A DNA stretch of 64,000 nucleotides from JBLEFH01 sp047345645 (GTDB lineage: Bacteria; Pseudomonadota; Alphaproteobacteria; Rhodobacterales; Rhodobacteraceae), in the NCBI GenBank assembly GCA_047345645.1, contig JBLEFH010000001.1; one strand, given 5' to 3'. The stretch's first letter is position 1. Each line of letters starts with the position of its first letter. The notes beneath the pieces are model-generated. The model saw only the letters and a list, made by a program, of their open reading frames with translations, did not search any database and was not told the origin of the DNA. The position numbers were made by a program, and so were the translations under genes. This document shows, in pieces, positions 1-7,840 of this stretch.

Positions 1-535
1 CGCGCAGCTCGTTCGGCGTGTTGCGACGGCCACGGAAATCATAATGGATCGGCTGCTGGATCCCGGTGATCGGGCCGCCGAGATAGACGTTGCCTGCAGT
101 GTTGTGCAGATAGTTCACCGCCGGATGCGCCAGATCGTCCGCGCCGAAGACTTTCTCGGCTTCTTTGGACTTGTTCGGCACCCATTTGTCGCTGATCGAG
201 AGGATTGCGAGAATCACGCCCTCTTCGTCGCGAAGGGCAATGTCCTGACCCGGCTGCACGGTGTCGGCGAATTTCTCGCTCACATCGAGAGTGATCGGCA
301 TCGGCCAGAGCGAGCCATCCTTGAGGCGCATCGTGTCGACGACGCTGTTATAATCATCCTCACCCAGAAAGCCGGTCAGCGGGGCGAAGCCGCCATTCAT
401 CAGCAGTTCAAGGTCACAGACCTGACGGGCGGTCAGGTCCCAGGACGGCAGCTCGGCTGCCTCTTTCTTCAGCTTCTCGGCGCTGTCTGCGGAGACGTAA
501 AGTTCCGGAATCGGCTTCGTATTCTCTAGGGTCAT
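1..535 (-). CDS. sat: Sulfate adenylyltransferase (ATP sulfurylase), N-terminal part
   Basis: Only the first 178 codons lie in the window; the gene runs off the left edge. The translation starts MTLENTKPIPELYVSAD, then shows the PUA-like N-terminal domain of ATP sulfurylase (MNGGFAPLTGFL near residue 50) and ends in FRGRRNTPNELR, the lead-in to the catalytic domain. ATP sulfurylase makes adenosine 5'-phosphosulfate from ATP and sulfate in assimilatory sulfate reduction. In Rhodobacteraceae this protein is often fused to a C-terminal APS kinase (CysC), but that part is outside the window, so the fusion is not shown. The ATG at 533-535 is the only plausible start and lies about 140 bases from the trxB stop. 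Confidence 0.88.
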   Translation of the reverse strand, partial: MTLENTKPIPELYVSADSAEKLKKEAAELPSWDLTARQVCDLELLMNGGFAPLTGFLGEDDYNSVVDTMRLKDGSLWPMPITLDVSEKFADTVQPGQDIALRDEEGVILAILSISDKWVPNKSKEAEKVFGADDLAHPAVNYLHNTAGNVYLGGPITGIQQPIHYDFRGRRNTPNELR

Positions 536-676
536 TCTGCTACTCACTCGGGGGAGGTGTCGGTTCTACACATATACTGCCGCGCGTATGCAATGACCGC
601 GCGGCTATTTCAAGTCTTTTGAATGTTGCGGTGCAGCAAAAGACGGCTGTTCCGCCTTCACGTTTGCGCGTGGACT

Positions 677-1621
677 TTAATCCTCTTGCGCGGCTAGAAA
701 CCGCTCCGCTTCCAGCGCTGCCATACAGCCCGCGCCGGACGAGGTGACCGCCTGACGATATTGATGGTCCGTCAGATCGCCCGCGGCAAAGACGCCGGGA
801 ATCGAGGTGCGGGTGCTGTCCGGCTCGGTGACGACATAGCCGCCCATATGGGTTTCAAGCTGGTCGATCACCAGTTCCGAAGAGGGGCTGTGACCGATGG
901 CGATGAACACACCGTCCACGGCTTTCTCAAAGGTCTCGCCGGTCTGGTTGTTGCGCAGGCGCACGCCGGTCACGCCTTTGGGGTTCTCCGTGCCGAGAAT
1001 TTCCTCGACCTCGTGGAACCACATCGTCTCGATCTTCTCGTTTTTCAGCAGACGGTTTTCGAGGATCTTTTCGGAGCGCAACTCATCGCGGCGGTGGACC
1101 AGCGTGACCTTGCTCGCGAAATTGGTGAGGAACAGCGCTTCCTCAACGGCCGTATTGCCGCCGCCGACCACAATCACCTCTTTGCCGCGATAGAAGAAGC
1201 CGTCGCAGGTCGCACAGGCCGAGACGCCGAAGCCTTTGAATTTCTCTTCCGACTCGAGCCCCAGCCACCGCGCTTGCGCGCCGGTCGCCAGCACAACCGC
1301 ATCCGCCGTATAGGTTGCGCCGCTTTGGGTCTTGGCGGTGAAGGGACGTTTCGACAGATCCAGACTGTCCACATGATCGCCGATGATCTCGGTCCCGGCC
1401 TTGCGAGCATGGGCTTCGAGATGCTGCATGAGTTCAGGGCCTTGCGTGTCAATAATGCCGGGCCAGTTCTCCACCTCAGTGGTGATCATGAGCTGGCCGC
1501 CCGGCTCATTGCCTTGCAGCAGAATCGGCTCCAGCATCGCGCGCGATCCGTACACGCCAGCGGTATAGCCAGCGGGGCCGGAGCCGATGATCAGCAGGCG
1601 GGTGTGGCGAGTCTCGGACAT
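677..1621 (-). CDS. trxB: Thioredoxin-disulfide reductase
   Basis: A 314-residue flavoprotein of normal length for the low-molecular-weight class. The FAD-binding GSGPAG is at residues 13-18, the redox-active CATC (Cys136, Cys139) sits in the inserted NADPH domain, and the NADPH-binding GGGNTA is at 153-158. The C-terminal FAD segment contains GVFAAGDLTDHQYRQ. It passes electrons from NADPH to thioredoxin in the cytoplasm. The gene is divergent from the Lrp/AsnC regulator that starts about 200 bases away, an arrangement that suggests control by that regulator. The sulfate-assimilation gene downstream on the same strand also depends on thioredoxin reducing power. Confidence 0.97.
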   Translation of the reverse strand: MSETRHTRLLIIGSGPAGYTAGVYGSRAMLEPILLQGNEPGGQLMITTEVENWPGIIDTQGPELMQHLEAHARKAGTEIIGDHVDSLDLSKRPFTAKTQSGATYTADAVVLATGAQARWLGLESEEKFKGFGVSACATCDGFFYRGKEVIVVGGGNTAVEEALFLTNFASKVTLVHRRDELRSEKILENRLLKNEKIETMWFHEVEEILGTENPKGVTGVRLRNNQTGETFEKAVDGVFIAIGHSPSSELVIDQLETHMGGYVVTEPDSTRTSIPGVFAAGDLTDHQYRQAVTSSGAGCMAALEAERFLAAQED

Positions 1622-1818
1622 GACAATGCTCCTTTGTAACGGGGCCGTATATAGTGGGCATCAAAAGAGCCGAAAAGCCCCATTTCTGAGACAGGGACGC
1701 ACTTCGCCTCGCGCGCGGCCCCGTGGGATAGCCGCTGCGCCGCAGCGTATTATGCGAAACATTCTTGCGGAGATTGCGCCGCTTCGATAATCATGGCCGG
1801 AATTCGATGAATATGTGA

Positions 1819-2340
1819 GTGCAGATGACCGGACCCCGTCTCGACCCGATTGACCGCAAGATCCTTGCAGAATTGCAGGATGATGGGCGGATGACCAATG
1901 TGGAGTTGTCGCGCCGTGTGGGGATCTCCGCGCCGCCGTGTCTGCGCCGGGTGCGTGCCCTTGAAGAAGAGGGCTATATCACCGGCTATCACGCGGATGT
2001 GAACGCACGCGAACTTGGTTTCGAAGTGCAAGTCTTTGCCATGATCCGGCTCTCCAGCCAGTCGGAGGCGGATCTCGTGGATTTTGAGAAGCGTGTGCAG
2101 GATTGGCCGCTGGTGCGTGAGTGCCACATGCTCAATGGCGAGATTGATTTCATCCTCAAATGCGTCGCGCCGGACCTGACAAGTTTCCAGCATTTTCTGA
2201 CCCATGACCTCACCGCCGCGCCGAATGTGTCCTCGGTGAAAACCTCGCTTGTGATCCGCGGCGCGAAGGACGTGCCAGGCGTTCCCTTCTCTATAGTGGA
2301 GGAGCGCGCAAAGGACCGCGAAGAGGATATTTCGCGCTAA
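1819..2340 (+). CDS. Lrp/AsnC family transcriptional regulator
   Basis: About 170 residues. An N-terminal winged helix-turn-helix (LDPIDRKILAELQDDGR onward, roughly residues 8-60) is followed by the RAM ligand-binding domain, seen as the EVQVFAMIRL strand and the C-terminal VSSVKTSLVI strand. The family binds DNA as dimers or octamers and usually senses amino acids. The start is uncertain: GTG at 1819 or, two codons later, ATG at 1825. It is divergent from trxB, which makes trxB its likeliest target. It is an ordinary member of the family with no missing segment. Confidence 0.92.
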   Translation: MQMTGPRLDPIDRKILAELQDDGRMTNVELSRRVGISAPPCLRRVRALEEEGYITGYHADVNARELGFEVQVFAMIRLSSQSEADLVDFEKRVQDWPLVRECHMLNGEIDFILKCVAPDLTSFQHFLTHDLTAAPNVSSVKTSLVIRGAKDVPGVPFSIVEERAKDREEDISR

Positions 2341-2447
2341 ACCGCGCCCGCCTTCACCTCGCAATCGCGTGATAACCCTCAAAATTCCGTTGCCGGGTCT
2401 TACATAGGCTGTGGTAACGATTGGGCTATCAACAGTGGAGGAACCCC

Positions 2448-3257
2448 ATGAGTCTGATGAAAACACTTGCCAAAGCGGCTGTCGGCGTGGCCGTCGCGAA
2501 GGGCATTAGCGGCCTTGCGAAAAGCGGTAAGGGCCAGAATGGCGGCTTGCTTGGCGACATCCTGAGCGGCGGCGCAGGCGGCAGCGATAACTACAAGCGC
2601 AGCCGTGACAGCTTTGGCGGCAGCCGTGGCAGCGCGTCCTCGGGCGGCGGTCTTGGCGGGCTTCTGGAGCAGCTTGGCGGCGCCGGGCGGTCCTCCACCT
2701 CCGCATCCGGCGGCGGCATTTCCGATCTCATCAAAGGTCTTGCTGGCGGCGGCGCAGCCGCAGGCGGTCTGGGTGGGATCCTCGGCGGCATGTCGGGCGG
2801 TCAGGCACAGGCGCAGAACCGCCAGCAGGAAGAGAGCTTCGGCGAGCTTCTGAACGACGCGTTCCGCAATGATGGCGAGCCCTCGGTCCAGCCGACCGCC
2901 GATCAGGAAGCCGCAGCGGGCCTCATGCTCCGCGCGATGATCCAGGCGGCGAAGGCAGACGGGAAGATCGACGATGCGGAAAAGCAGCGCATCCTCGGCA
3001 ATCTCGACGATATCGGGCCGGAAGAGCGCGACTTCATCAACCAAGAAGTGCAAGCGCCGGTCGATGTGGACGGTCTCGCGCGTCAGGTGCCGAACGGTCT
3101 TGAAGCGCAGGTTTACACCATGTCCGTCATGGCGATTGACCTCGATAGCCGCGCCGAAGCGGAATATCTGCACAAGCTCGCGTCTGCGATGAATCTCGGG
3201 AAGGATGATGTGAACACCATCCACGAGAAGCTGGGCGTGCCGTCGCTTTACAAATAA
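2448..3257 (+). CDS. DUF533 family protein with TerB-like C-terminal domain
   Basis: A 269-residue protein. The first half (about residues 1-130) is very rich in Gly, Ala and Ser with repeated GGLGG and SGG runs, probably flexible or disordered. The second half (about 140-269) is helical and matches the DUF533/TerB-like fold: AAAGLMLRAMIQAAKADGKID is followed by EKQRILGNL and a C-terminal YLHKLASAMNL helix. DUF533 proteins (E. coli YebE is one) have no settled role, although TerB folds occur in tellurite and stress-response systems. The ATG at 2448 follows a clear GTGGAGGAA ribosome site, so in-frame codons upstream are not used. A strong terminator follows directly. Confidence 0.85.
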   Translation: MSLMKTLAKAAVGVAVAKGISGLAKSGKGQNGGLLGDILSGGAGGSDNYKRSRDSFGGSRGSASSGGGLGGLLEQLGGAGRSSTSASGGGISDLIKGLAGGGAAAGGLGGILGGMSGGQAQAQNRQQEESFGELLNDAFRNDGEPSVQPTADQEAAAGLMLRAMIQAAKADGKIDDAEKQRILGNLDDIGPEERDFINQEVQAPVDVDGLARQVPNGLEAQVYTMSVMAIDLDSRAEAEYLHKLASAMNLGKDDVNTIHEKLGVPSLYK

Positions 3258-3274
3258 GCGTCGCCCCTCAATGG

Positions 3275-3303
3275 AAAAGCCCGCCATTCCGGCGGGCTTT
3301 TTT
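3275..3303. terminator. Bidirectional rho-independent terminator
   Basis: An 11-base perfect stem (3275-3285 with 3291-3301) encloses the loop ATTCC and is flanked by A and T runs on both sides. It serves the DUF533 gene on the plus strand and the convergent ABC ATPase gene, whose stop is at 3306, on the minus strand. Confidence 0.93.
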
Positions 3304-3305
3304 CG

Positions 3306-4361
3306 TTAACGCAGGCGCATCCCCGATTGCGCATCGAAGAGGAAGGTTTGCGACGGATCGAAGCCGACGCCGACCTGACTGCCCTCATCGAGCGTGATCT
3401 TCCCACGCGCCTCCGCGATGATCCGCTCGCCATTCGGGGTCCGCAGATAGGCATAGGAGACGCCGCCGAGGGACTCGACCAGTTCCACCGTCAGCGCGCC
3501 GCCGTCTTCTATCGTCAGCCATTCGGGGCGGATACCGACGGAGACTTGCGTGCCGTCCGACGGCAGATTCATCGCATAATTCAGCGACTGCCCCATGGCC
3601 GGGATCTCGACCGCACCGTCTTTCACCACACCCTCAAGGAAGTTCATCGCCGGAGAGCCGATGAAACCAGCGACGAAGCGGTTGTCGGGGTCCTCATAAA
3701 GCTCCATCGGCGCGCCGACCTGTTCGATATGGCCGCTGCGCAGCACCACAATCTTGTCCGCCAGCGTCATCGCTTCGACCTGATCGTGCGTCACATAGAT
3801 CATCGTCGCGCCAAGCTCCTTATGAAGACGCGCGATCTCCACCCGCATATCGACCCGGAGTTCCGCATCGAGGTTCGAGAGCGGCTCGTCGAAAAGAAAC
3901 ACCTCCGGCCCGCGCACAATCGCGCGGCCAATGGCAACACGCTGGCGCTGCCCGCCCGAAAGCGCTTTTGGCTTGCGGTCAAGATAATCCTCAAGCTTCA
4001 AAATCCGCGCGGCCTGATCGACCTTGGAGGTGATGGTGTCTTTCGGCACGCCGTTCATCTTGAGGCCGAAGCCCATATTCTCGCGCACGGTCATATGCGG
4101 ATAGAGCGCGTAAGTCTGAAACACCATGGCGACGCCGCGCTCGGCCGGGTCCAGCTTGGTCACATCGCGCCCGCCGATATGGATCTCGCCGCCCGAGGTT
4201 TCCTCCAGCCCCGCGATCATCCGCAGCAGCGTGGACTTGCCGCAGCCCGAGGGGCCGACGAACACGCAGAACTCGCCCGGCTCCACATCGAGGCTGACCC
4301 CGTGGATCACCTCGACCGTCCCATATTTTTTCACCGCAGATTTGAGTTTGACCCCTGACAT
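3306..4361 (-). CDS. ugpC: Sugar ABC transporter ATP-binding protein, MalK/UgpC type
   Basis: A 351-residue ATPase with Walker A GPSGCGKST at residues 36-44, the Q-loop VFQTYALYPHMTV, the signature LSGGQRQRVAIGRA, Walker B VFLFDEPLSNLD, and the C-terminal TOBE/OB domain (about 235-351) characteristic of MalK/UgpC carbohydrate importers. It should energise the two permeases on the opposite strand (6573-7490 and 7840-8688), since no other ATPase gene is nearby. The chosen ATG is 7 bases after GGGAG; an in-frame ATG two codons upstream touches the ribosome site and is less likely. It follows the IclR gene by 21 bases, so regulator and ATPase probably share a transcript. Confidence 0.94.
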   Translation of the reverse strand: MSGVKLKSAVKKYGTVEVIHGVSLDVEPGEFCVFVGPSGCGKSTLLRMIAGLEETSGGEIHIGGRDVTKLDPAERGVAMVFQTYALYPHMTVRENMGFGLKMNGVPKDTITSKVDQAARILKLEDYLDRKPKALSGGQRQRVAIGRAIVRGPEVFLFDEPLSNLDAELRVDMRVEIARLHKELGATMIYVTHDQVEAMTLADKIVVLRSGHIEQVGAPMELYEDPDNRFVAGFIGSPAMNFLEGVVKDGAVEIPAMGQSLNYAMNLPSDGTQVSVGIRPEWLTIEDGGALTVELVESLGGVSYAYLRTPNGERIIAEARGKITLDEGSQVGVGFDPSQTFLFDAQSGMRLR

Positions 4362-4382
4362 CCGCATTCTCCCTATTGGTTT

Positions 4383-5171
4383 TTATTGTCCCGGAAAACT
4401 CCAGGCTTCCGCTTCCCGCGCAATGGCTTCGGCGGTGTGTTTCAAGTCGTTTTCAAAGGTGAGCAGCGGGCCGAGCGCATCATGTCGCCCCGCTTTCGTG
4501 ATCGAGAGCCCGCCAACCGCGTGACCCGCCGCTGACAGGATCGGCGCGGCAATGCAGATGATGCCGTCCTCATGCTCCTCCCGGTCAAAGGCAATGCCCG
4601 CCGCCCGGATCTCGGCACATTCTGCGCGGAGCGCGTCCGGGCCGGAGAGGGTCTGCGGGGTGTAGGGGTGAAAGCTCTGCTCCGCGATCACCCGCTCCAT
4701 CTGGTTTTCGGGCAAATGCGCCAGCATCGCCTTGCCGACCCCCGTGCAATAGGCGGGGCCGATCTTGCCCGCCTGACTCATCATCGGCACCGGGATGCGC
4801 GCATTCCGCTTGTCGATATAAAGCACCTGCCCGTGATCGAGCTGCGCCAGATGTACGGTCTCGCCGATCTTCTGCGAGAGCGCGTCGATATGGGGCCGCG
4901 CAATCGGCGCAAGCGAATTCTGCGCCCAGCATTTATGCGCCAGCCGCATGAGCCGGACTCCAAGCCCATACGTTCCGCGCTCTTCATCATAAACGAGCAT
5001 CTGCTGACTCGTGAGCGTCTGGAGGAGGCGATAAAGCGTCGCTTTGGGCAAATCGCTTTGGGCCAGCAATTCGGAGAAACGCGGCGGCGCGTCATGAGCG
5101 GCGACCATGTCGAGCACCGACAGGGCCTTTCCGACCGTCCCATCCCCGTAATTTTGTTTCTGAATACCCAT
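4383..5171 (-). CDS. IclR family transcriptional regulator of the galactoside locus
   Basis: A 262-residue protein with an N-terminal winged helix-turn-helix (FSELLAQSDLPKATLYRLLQ near residues 40-60) and the IclR effector-binding domain (about 85-255, with GETVHLAQLDHGQVLYIDK and GIAFDREEH). IclR proteins bind short palindromes as dimers and respond to small metabolites; a sugar acid or KDGal-like intermediate is a reasonable ligand here, by inference from the locus. The ATG at 5171 is six bases after GGAAGG; the ATG at 5177 abuts that site and longer starts lack one. It diverges from the solute-binding protein gene across an interval containing a perfect 7-base inverted repeat. Confidence 0.92.
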   Translation of the reverse strand: MGIQKQNYGDGTVGKALSVLDMVAAHDAPPRFSELLAQSDLPKATLYRLLQTLTSQQMLVYDEERGTYGLGVRLMRLAHKCWAQNSLAPIARPHIDALSQKIGETVHLAQLDHGQVLYIDKRNARIPVPMMSQAGKIGPAYCTGVGKAMLAHLPENQMERVIAEQSFHPYTPQTLSGPDALRAECAEIRAAGIAFDREEHEDGIICIAAPILSAAGHAVGGLSITKAGRHDALGPLLTFENDLKHTAEAIAREAEAWSFPGQ

Positions 5172-5236
5172 GCTCATCCTTCCGAATCTGTTGACAGCCT
5201 GCCACGTCTTCGGCATGATTTCAATATATAGAACAA

Positions 5237-5255
5237 AGTTTCAAATAATGAAACT
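5237..5255. promoter_or_regulatory. Palindromic operator, probable IclR-regulator binding site
   Basis: AGTTTCA (5237-5243), a five-base spacer AATAA, then TGAAACT (5249-5255): a perfect 7-base inverted repeat in the 114-base interval between the divergent iclR and solute-binding protein starts. It is 31 bases before the latter's ATG. Its size, symmetry and place are what is expected for an IclR-family dimer site that would control both directions at once. Binding by the neighbouring regulator is inferred. Confidence 0.7.
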
Positions 5256-5285
5256 AACGAGAGATGATGCAACAGGGAGATGCAT

Positions 5286-6518
5286 ATGCTTACCAACACA
5301 TTGAAAGCGGGGCTTTTTGCTGCGCTCATGGCCTCGCCGCTGACCGCGGGCGAGCTGGTCATCAACACGGACGCGTCCGATCCGGCGCCCAAACAGGCCT
5401 TTGACGAGTTGATCGCGGCCTTCGAGGCGGAGCACCCGGATATCACCGTGACCGTCAACACCTTCGATCATGAGGGCTATAAGACCTCAATCCGCAACTT
5501 TCTCACCGCCGACGCGCCGGATCTGGCCAACTGGTATGCGGGCAACCGGATGAAGCCTTACGTGGATGCGGGGCTGTTCGAGCCGGTCGATGATGTGTGG
5601 GAGGAGAACAATCTCAGCGAAACCCTCGCGCCCGCCGAGCAGGCGATGACCCTCGACGGCCAGAAATGGGGCGTGCCCTATACCTATTATCAGTGGGGCA
5701 TTTACTACCGCAAAGACATCTTTGAGGAGAACGGCATCGCCGCGCCGACCAATTGGGAGGAGTTTTTGGCGGCTTGTGCCACGCTGAAAGAGGCGGGGAT
5801 CACGCCGATCACGACCGGCTCCAAGGCGCTCTGGCCGATTGCGGGGATCTTCGATTATCTCAACCTGCGCACCAATGGCTATGAGTTCCACATGCAGCTG
5901 ACCGGCGGCGAAATCCCGTGGACGGATGACCGCGTGAAGCAGACCTTCGCCCATTGGCAGGAGCTCATCGACAACGAATATATCTATGAAAACCACGCCG
6001 CGATCGACTGGCAGGACGCGCTCCCGCAGCTCGTGAATGGCGAGGCGGCGATGTATGTGATGGGCAATTTCGCGGTCGCGCCGATGCTCGATGCGGGGCT
6101 GACCCCGGACACGCTCGGCTTCATGCAGTTCCCGGCGATCAACCCGGATGTGGACCTCGCCGAAGAAGCGCCGATGGACACGATCCATATCCCGGCCAAT
6201 GCCAAGAACAAGGAAGACGCCAAGACCTTCCTCGCCTATCTCGCCCGCGCCGATGTGCAGACGCAGATGAACCAGACACTCGGCCAGTTGCCGATCAACA
6301 CGCAGAGCGAAGTGGGCGACGATCCCTATCTGCAAGCCGGTTTCGAGATGCTGTCCGGCACCACGGCGGGGATCGCGCAGTTCTTTGACCGCGACGCCGA
6401 TGCGCAGATGGCCAAGGCCGGGATGGAGGGGTTCCAGGAATTCATGGTCAAGCCCGACCGTCTCGACGCGATCCTTGAGCGGCTCGAAAAGACCCGCCAG
6501 CGCGTCTACGGCGAATAA
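5286..6518 (+). CDS. ABC transporter substrate-binding protein, family 1 (sugar)
   Basis: A 410-residue exported protein. The signal peptide (MLTNTLKAGLFAALMASPLTAG) should be cleaved near residue 22. The body reads as a family 1 extracellular solute-binding protein (INTDASDPAPKQAFDEL, YTYYQWGIYYRKDIFEENGI, AKTFLAYLARADVQTQM). It captures the sugar in the periplasm and delivers it to the permeases encoded next. ATG 5286 is six bases after GGGAG; another ATG two codons earlier at 5280 overlaps that site. As first gene of the plus-strand chain it sits directly behind the palindromic operator. The ligand is inferred from the downstream galactosidases to be a galactoside. Confidence 0.94.
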   Translation: MLTNTLKAGLFAALMASPLTAGELVINTDASDPAPKQAFDELIAAFEAEHPDITVTVNTFDHEGYKTSIRNFLTADAPDLANWYAGNRMKPYVDAGLFEPVDDVWEENNLSETLAPAEQAMTLDGQKWGVPYTYYQWGIYYRKDIFEENGIAAPTNWEEFLAACATLKEAGITPITTGSKALWPIAGIFDYLNLRTNGYEFHMQLTGGEIPWTDDRVKQTFAHWQELIDNEYIYENHAAIDWQDALPQLVNGEAAMYVMGNFAVAPMLDAGLTPDTLGFMQFPAINPDVDLAEEAPMDTIHIPANAKNKEDAKTFLAYLARADVQTQMNQTLGQLPINTQSEVGDDPYLQAGFEMLSGTTAGIAQFFDRDADAQMAKAGMEGFQEFMVKPDRLDAILERLEKTRQRVYGE

Positions 6519-6572
6519 AGTGATCCGCGGGGCGGCCCGGCTGCCCCGCCTTTCCTTGAGGGAGGGACCATC

Positions 6573-7490
6573 ATGACCCAGCCAGCCTTGCCCACGACCG
6601 AAGTCAAACGCAGCTTCTGGAAGCGCAATCAGCAGACCCTGACGCCGTGGCTTTTCCTCGCGCCGGGCATTTTGATGTTCGTCCTCTATGTCATCTGGCC
6701 GGTCTTCCAGTCCTTCGCCGTCTCCTTCTACGCTTGGGACGGTCTCGGGGACAAAACATGGGTCGGCATGGGCAACTATACCGAGCTGATGGATGACGAT
6801 GCGTTTTACACCTCGCTGAAAAACAACGTCATCTGGCTGGTCCTCTATCTGCTGGCGATTCCCGGCGGTCTCTTTGTCGCGCTGTTCCTCAACCAGACCG
6901 TGCGCGGCATCCGCATCTATAAATCGCTCTTCTTCTTCCCCTTCGTGATCTCGCAGGTCGTGGTCGGCCTCGTCTTCGCGTGGTTCTACGATCCGTCCTA
7001 CGGGCTCTTTAACGAATTCATCGGGCTCTTCGGGTTCGAGCCGATTGCGGTGCTCGCCGACGAGCGTTTCGTGACCTATGGCATCATCGCGGCGGGCCTC
7101 TGGCCGCAAACCGCTTACTGCATGATCCTCTACCTCACCGGCCTCAACGCCGTGGACCCCGAGCAGATCGAAGCCGCGCGGCTCGACAATGCCAAGGGCT
7201 GGAAAATGCTGTGGTATGTGATCCTGCCGCAGCTCAAACCCGCCACCTTCATCGCCTTTGTGGTGACGATCATCGGCGCGCTGCGCTCCTTCGATCTCAT
7301 CTCGATCATGACCGATGGCGGCCCTTACGGCTCGTCCCGCGTGCTGGCCTTCTACATGTATGAGCAGGCTTTCTCCGAATATGGCTTCCGCATGGGTTAC
7401 GGCGCGGCGATTGCCGTGGTGCTGTTCCTCATCATGATGGTCTACATCTCCTACGTGCTGTGGAAGATGTATCGCGACGAGCGGGGGTGA
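6573..7490 (+). CDS. Sugar ABC transporter permease, MalF type
   Basis: A 305-residue inner-membrane protein with six predicted hydrophobic segments, the first near residues 25-50 (TPWLFLAPGILMFVLYVIW). The cytoplasmic EAA loop, EQIEAARLDNAKGWKMLWY (about residues 200-220), couples it to the ATPase. It forms the membrane channel with the second permease at 7840-8688. A strong GAGGGAGGG ribosome site precedes the ATG. The stop is only two bases from the start of the MmcQ/YjbR gene, so the insertion of that gene does not break the transcript. Confidence 0.95.
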   Translation: MTQPALPTTEVKRSFWKRNQQTLTPWLFLAPGILMFVLYVIWPVFQSFAVSFYAWDGLGDKTWVGMGNYTELMDDDAFYTSLKNNVIWLVLYLLAIPGGLFVALFLNQTVRGIRIYKSLFFFPFVISQVVVGLVFAWFYDPSYGLFNEFIGLFGFEPIAVLADERFVTYGIIAAGLWPQTAYCMILYLTGLNAVDPEQIEAARLDNAKGWKMLWYVILPQLKPATFIAFVVTIIGALRSFDLISIMTDGGPYGSSRVLAFYMYEQAFSEYGFRMGYGAAIAVVLFLIMMVYISYVLWKMYRDERG

Positions 7491-7492
7491 GC

Positions 7493-7840
7493 ATGAAAGC
7501 CCGCCTGCAAACCATCTGCGAGACGCTGCCCGGCGCGGTCCTCGATCATCCATGGGACGACCAGCACGACGCCTGGAAGATCGGCGACAAGATGTTCGCC
7601 GTGATCGGGGCCAAGCTGCAGGGCGTCTCCGTCAAATGCAGCGATGTCGAGACGGCGCAGATGCTGATCGACGCCGGTGTCGCCCGCAAGGCCCCGTATT
7701 TTCACCAAAGCTGGGTGCAGTTGCCGCCCGAAACAGAAGACGAGGAACTGCGCCACCGCGTCCTCGTATCCTATGATGTGATCCGGTCCGCTTTGCCGAA
7801 AAAGACGCAAAGCCAATGGCCGCAGAGGGAGGAAATCTGA
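7493..7840 (+). CDS. MmcQ/YjbR family protein
   Basis: A 115-residue protein with the compact alpha/beta MmcQ/YjbR domain: LPGAVLDHPWDDQHDAWKIG near the N-terminus, MFAVIGAKLQGVSVKC in the middle strand, and APYFHQSWVQL near residue 67. Members have a CyaY-like, double-wing DNA-binding fold, but their role is mostly unknown. It starts two bases after the first permease stop and its TGA overlaps the ATG of the second permease by one base, so it is translated from the transporter transcript. Its insertion between two permease genes that normally adjoin is unusual. It could act on the locus or simply be a passenger. Confidence 0.85.
   Translation: MKARLQTICETLPGAVLDHPWDDQHDAWKIGDKMFAVIGAKLQGVSVKCSDVETAQMLIDAGVARKAPYFHQSWVQLPPETEDEELRHRVLVSYDVIRSALPKKTQSQWPQREEI

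Noticed and set aside
5487..7553. 688-residue open frame on the minus strand
   Set aside because: Antisense to the solute-binding protein and permease genes; composition is rich in His, Arg, Asp and Glu, typical of a shadow frame in high-GC DNA. No start context or family match.
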